DNA from: Holosporales bacterium
Lineage (GTDB): Bacteria; Pseudomonadota; Alphaproteobacteria; UBA3830; JAIRMZ01
Direction: 5' to 3'
DNA length: 8,263 bases
Assembly: GCA_031255325.1 (NCBI GenBank)
Contig: JAIRST010000062.1
Location: 1 to 8,263, forward strand
Shown here: positions 5,931 to 8,263 of the stretch, one piece after another
How the letters are laid out: each line of letters opens with the position of its first letter
Position numbering within the stretch: position 1 is the first letter of the stretch
Program-made: the position numbers and the translations under genes
The notes under the pieces: generated by a model
Told to the model about the DNA's origin: nothing
The model's database searches: none
Seen by the model: only the letters and a program-made list of their open reading frames with translations

Positions 5931-6701
5931 ATGCATCATTACACGCTTCTTTCAAGCACCGTTTCCCTCTTTTTTCTTATTTTTGCACGTGTTGGAACAG
6001 CGCTTTCTGTTTCTTCAGGATTTGGAGAACTTTTTATAAGCCCTCGTATTCGTCTTGCTCTTGCGGCAAGTTTATCCTTTTGTTTATATTTTCCGCTTGA
6101 AACGTCCTTATCAGCAGCAACTCATTCGGCTTTAATCAGCACTTTCTTTGGGGAAATGCTTATCGGCTTTTTTGCGGGATTGCTTGCTCGTACGGCTGTG
6201 CTTACCCTTAAAACAGCCGGTTCAGTGATGTCTATGTTTTCAGGGTTGCATCTTGGTTCGTTCTTTTCGCCTTTGTCTTCCACAGAAGAGTCAGCTTACA
6301 GCACATTCCTAACGATGACAGCACTCACCATTTTATTTCTGGGCGATATGCATCATTGGATTTTAAAAGGAATTGTTGATAGCTATACAATTTATACACC
6401 GGGTCAGATGGATTTTCCCATTTTTGGGTTTGCAAACTTTGCAAATTGGATTAATCGTTGTTTCGGTATGTCTTTGCGTTTGGCGGCTCCATTTCTGGTA
6501 ACGCAGCTTTTGTTCTTTTTAGGAGTGGGGTTGGTTAATCGTTTGGTGATGCAGATGCAGGTATATTTTTTGACGCAACCAATCCAGATTCTAGCTGGTG
6601 TTCTAACTCTTTATCTTAGTCTTCCCTTTTTACTGCAAGCGTTTTTTGCATTTTTTGAAGAATCTATTTTTACAAAATTTATTGTTTATCCAACAGGATA
6701 A
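5931..6701 (+). CDS. fliR: Flagellar type III export protein FliR
   Basis: A 256-residue membrane protein with about six hydrophobic segments, the normal size for FliR. Conserved stretches include the early FARVGTALSVSSGFG with SPRIRLALAASLSF, then GEMLIGFFAGLLAR (74-87), TAGSVMSMFSGLHLGSFFSP (95-114), LGDMHHWILKGIVDSY (137-152) and the late GLVNRLVMQMQVYFLTQPIQ (200-219). FliR completes the FliP5Q4R1 export gate and contacts FlhB. In the late block, the Pro-Gln pair usual after the NR/SR motif is Met-Gln here. The start lies 6 nt after fliQ without a clear Shine-Dalgarno, so translation is probably coupled. flhB follows 23 nt later. Confidence 0.93.
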   Translation: MHHYTLLSSTVSLFFLIFARVGTALSVSSGFGELFISPRIRLALAASLSFCLYFPLETSLSAATHSALISTFFGEMLIGFFAGLLARTAVLTLKTAGSVMSMFSGLHLGSFFSPLSSTEESAYSTFLTMTALTILFLGDMHHWILKGIVDSYTIYTPGQMDFPIFGFANFANWINRCFGMSLRLAAPFLVTQLLFFLGVGLVNRLVMQMQVYFLTQPIQILAGVLTLYLSLPFLLQAFFAFFEESIFTKFIVYPTG

Positions 6702-6724
6702 TCAAAAGACAATAGGATATTCCC

Positions 6725-7804
6725 ATGGCCGAAAATTCCCAGAACGATTCCAGTCAAAAATCTTTTGAAGCTACGGAGCATCGCTTACAACAAGCACGAG
6801 AACGAGGGCAAATTCCTCTGTCAAATGACTTTAATATTGCCATTATGATTTTTGCTTCGGCTATTGTTACCCTCGGTGTTGGCCCCAGTATGTGCGGACA
6901 TATCGGCGCTCTGCTCTCTCCTTTTATCGAACACGCCCATGCTATCCGTCTGACGCCAAACACCCTACGTGGCATAATGTTTCATTGCATTTGGGGAATT
7001 GGAAAGGCTGCCTTTCTTATAGGCGTCGTCTTTTTATCAATGGCTCTTTTAGGAGCAGCCTTTCAAACCCATTTTGTCATAGCGTGGGAACGTTTAAAAC
7101 CTGATTTGTCAAAACTTTCGATCAAAAAAGGATTTGAACGCTTATTCTCCTGGAAAGGGGGTGTTGAGTTCTTAAAGAATATTTTAAAATTTTGCATTGC
7201 AGGAACTCTTGTTGCGCAAGTATTATGGTCAGCTATTAAAACAAGCTCTCGTACTATTGATCTCGCTCCTTTGCAATGGTTGCCCACCGTACGTAATAGC
7301 GCGTTTAAAATATTTTTGTACATTCTTATCTTTATGTCCTTTATAGGGGGATTAGATTATCTTCATCAATGGCTTTTGCATCGTCATCAACTCCGCATGA
7401 CGCATCAAGAGAGGAGAGAAGAATTTAAACAGCTCGAAGGAGACCCTCATGTGCGAGCGAAAATTCGCCAGATTCGTAATGAGCGCACTAAACAACATGT
7501 TGCAAAAGTTGTTCAGGACGCAACCGTCATCATAACGAGCCTAGCACACTATGCCGTTGTTTTGAAATATGAAGTGGGCACTATGTCAGCTCCTATTGTA
7601 ACGGCAAAGGGAATAGATTTTCGTGTGCAGATAATCAAGGATTTTGCGCGCGAAGCAAATGTTCCTATTATTGAAAATCCCTTGCTTGCTCGTACTTTGT
7701 ATACATCTGTTAAAGTGGATCAAGAAGTTCCTCAGGAACAGTATAAAGCTGTTGCCGCTGTCATTCAGCAAGTCCTTAAATTGAAAGGGAAATTACCATC
7801 CTAA
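6725..7804 (+). CDS. flhB: Flagellar type III export switch protein FlhB, with altered autocleavage motif
   Basis: A 359-residue FlhB: a cytoplasmic N-terminus with ATEHRLQQARERGQIPLSND (16-35), four membrane segments (about 36-57, 86-113, 148-170, 193-216), then a linker with HQERREEFKQLEGDPHVRAK (227-246) and the cytoplasmic domain. FlhB regulates the order of flagellar secretion; self-cleavage between Asn and Pro of NPTH switches export from rod/hook to filament substrates. Here the motif region reads ATVIITSLAHYAVVLKYE: Ser272-Leu273-Ala274-His275 stands in place of NPTH, so both cleavage-site residues are lost. The rest of the domain is well conserved (APIVTAKGID, VPIIENPLLARTLY, VPQEQYKAVA) with no frameshift, so this is substitution, not decay of the whole gene. 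An injectisome SctU is less likely given the fliQ-fliR context. Confidence 0.93.
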   Translation: MAENSQNDSSQKSFEATEHRLQQARERGQIPLSNDFNIAIMIFASAIVTLGVGPSMCGHIGALLSPFIEHAHAIRLTPNTLRGIMFHCIWGIGKAAFLIGVVFLSMALLGAAFQTHFVIAWERLKPDLSKLSIKKGFERLFSWKGGVEFLKNILKFCIAGTLVAQVLWSAIKTSSRTIDLAPLQWLPTVRNSAFKIFLYILIFMSFIGGLDYLHQWLLHRHQLRMTHQERREEFKQLEGDPHVRAKIRQIRNERTKQHVAKVVQDATVIITSLAHYAVVLKYEVGTMSAPIVTAKGIDFRVQIIKDFAREANVPIIENPLLARTLYTSVKVDQEVPQEQYKAVAAVIQQVLKLKGKLPS

Positions 7805-7929
7805 TAAGGAGATTTCTCTTGTGGGTATTTTCATATGAGCAATTCTTCTCCATCAATAGGAAATGCATTCTTGTTTACTTGCACTTTATAAGATTCAGTT
7901 TTACTCTTCCGTGAGTGTGGGAGGGAGCT
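7805..7929 (+). other. flhB-adaptor intergenic region with a possible short leader ORF
   Basis: A good Shine-Dalgarno, AAGGAG at 7806-7811, lies right after the flhB stop with no known gene behind it. At 7-nt spacing a TTG opens a 31-codon frame (7819-7914) ending 15 nt before the next gene. Alternatively GTG 7821 opens 5 codons whose TGA overlaps an ATG at 7834 (18 codons). None resembles a known protein. It may be a leader peptide, a decayed small gene or chance. No clear promoter for the downstream gene was found here. Confidence 0.25.
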
Positions 7930-8263
7930 ATGCTACAATTAGAAAAAATGCTGACAAAAAGAAGGATCTTTTTAGGATCAATTGCTTGCATACTATGTTT
8001 AATACTATACAAAGGCTCTGAAGAAAAAAATACTGAACCTTTAAAAGAAGCTGTTCTTCCTGCGCAAGTTCTGGCACGCCTTTTACAAGCACAAATGCAT
8101 GAAACAGAAATAATCCTGCGGGGAACGGCAGTTTCATGGCGAAAAGTGACGTTGTGTTCACGAACATCGGGAACGGTCACAGAAATTCTAGCAGATAGAG
8201 GGGTTTCCGTTCAAAAAGCAGATCCCATTGTTGTTCTGAGTTCTGATGATCGTCAAGAAAAAC
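7930..8263 (+). CDS. RND efflux membrane fusion (adaptor) protein, N-terminal part
   Basis: The first 111 codons are present; the gene runs off the window. After a basic start (MLTKRR) comes one hydrophobic segment, IFLGSIACILCLILY, probably a membrane anchor in the inner membrane with the rest in the periplasm. Then EIILRGTAVSWRKVTLCSRT and SGTVTEILADRGVSVQKADP, followed by IVVLSSDDRQEK, match the first half of the lipoyl-like hairpin domain of HlyD/AcrA-type adaptors (family pattern with SGxVxxxxVxxGxxVxxGxxLxxLD). Such adaptors link an inner-membrane pump to an outer-membrane channel. The glycine usual before DP is Ala here. A strong GGGAGGGAG (7918-7926) supports the ATG at 7930; a second ATG at 7948 is possible. 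The pump gene would be expected downstream, outside the window. Confidence 0.82.
   Translation, partial: MLQLEKMLTKRRIFLGSIACILCLILYKGSEEKNTEPLKEAVLPAQVLARLLQAQMHETEIILRGTAVSWRKVTLCSRTSGTVTEILADRGVSVQKADPIVVLSSDDRQEK

Noticed and set aside
7875..8180. Leftward open frames antisense to the efflux adaptor gene (also 7928-8167)
   Set aside because: They mirror a rightward frame with clear adaptor-family motifs and a strong ribosome binding site; no family features on the reverse strand.

Overview
The window reads as a stretch of chromosome from an alphaproteobacterium of moderate-to-low GC. The best lineage marker is a GapR/DUF2312 protein, a family typical of Alphaproteobacteria. The tight gene overlaps and two decayed insertion sequences in the longer gaps would fit a host-associated lineage such as Holosporales-like endosymbionts. 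That placement is an inference; no phylogenetic marker was compared.

Layout. Bases 3-233 hold the end of a STAS-domain (anti-anti-sigma-like) protein. The gap at 234-654 contains wreckage of an IS1595-family transposase. From 655 a dense rightward block follows: an M16 processing peptidase, RmuC, ribosomal protein L34 (rpmH), the RNase P protein (rnpA), YidD and a GapR-like protein. The last five are joined by short gaps or overlaps: rmuC/rpmH share 29 nt, rnpA/yidD share 17 nt, and yidD/gapR share 1 nt. A near-consensus sigma-70 promoter for rpmH lies inside the 3' end of rmuC. The usual yidC does not follow yidD.

The gap at 4394-4958 contains a leftward IS630-family element that has lost most of its interior: the N-terminal helix-turn-helix is joined directly to the C-terminal end of the DDE domain, possibly between two degenerate 10-bp inverted repeats. 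Next come leftward rplU-rpmA (L21, L27), divergent from a rightward flagellar export set fliQ-fliR-flhB. The short intergenic region at 5549-5657 appears to carry interleaved back-to-back promoters. The window ends inside the N-terminal part of an RND-type efflux membrane fusion (adaptor) protein.

Functionally the window combines translation and RNA processing (L34, L21, L27, RnpA), membrane insertion (YidD), nucleoid organisation (GapR-like), genome maintenance (RmuC), proteolysis (M16) and flagellar type III export (FliQ, FliR, FlhB). The most unusual observation is in FlhB: the near-invariant autocleavage motif Asn-Pro-Thr-His is replaced by Ser-Leu-Ala-His in an otherwise well-conserved cytoplasmic domain. 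The self-cleavage that normally drives the export-specificity switch should therefore not work in the known way.
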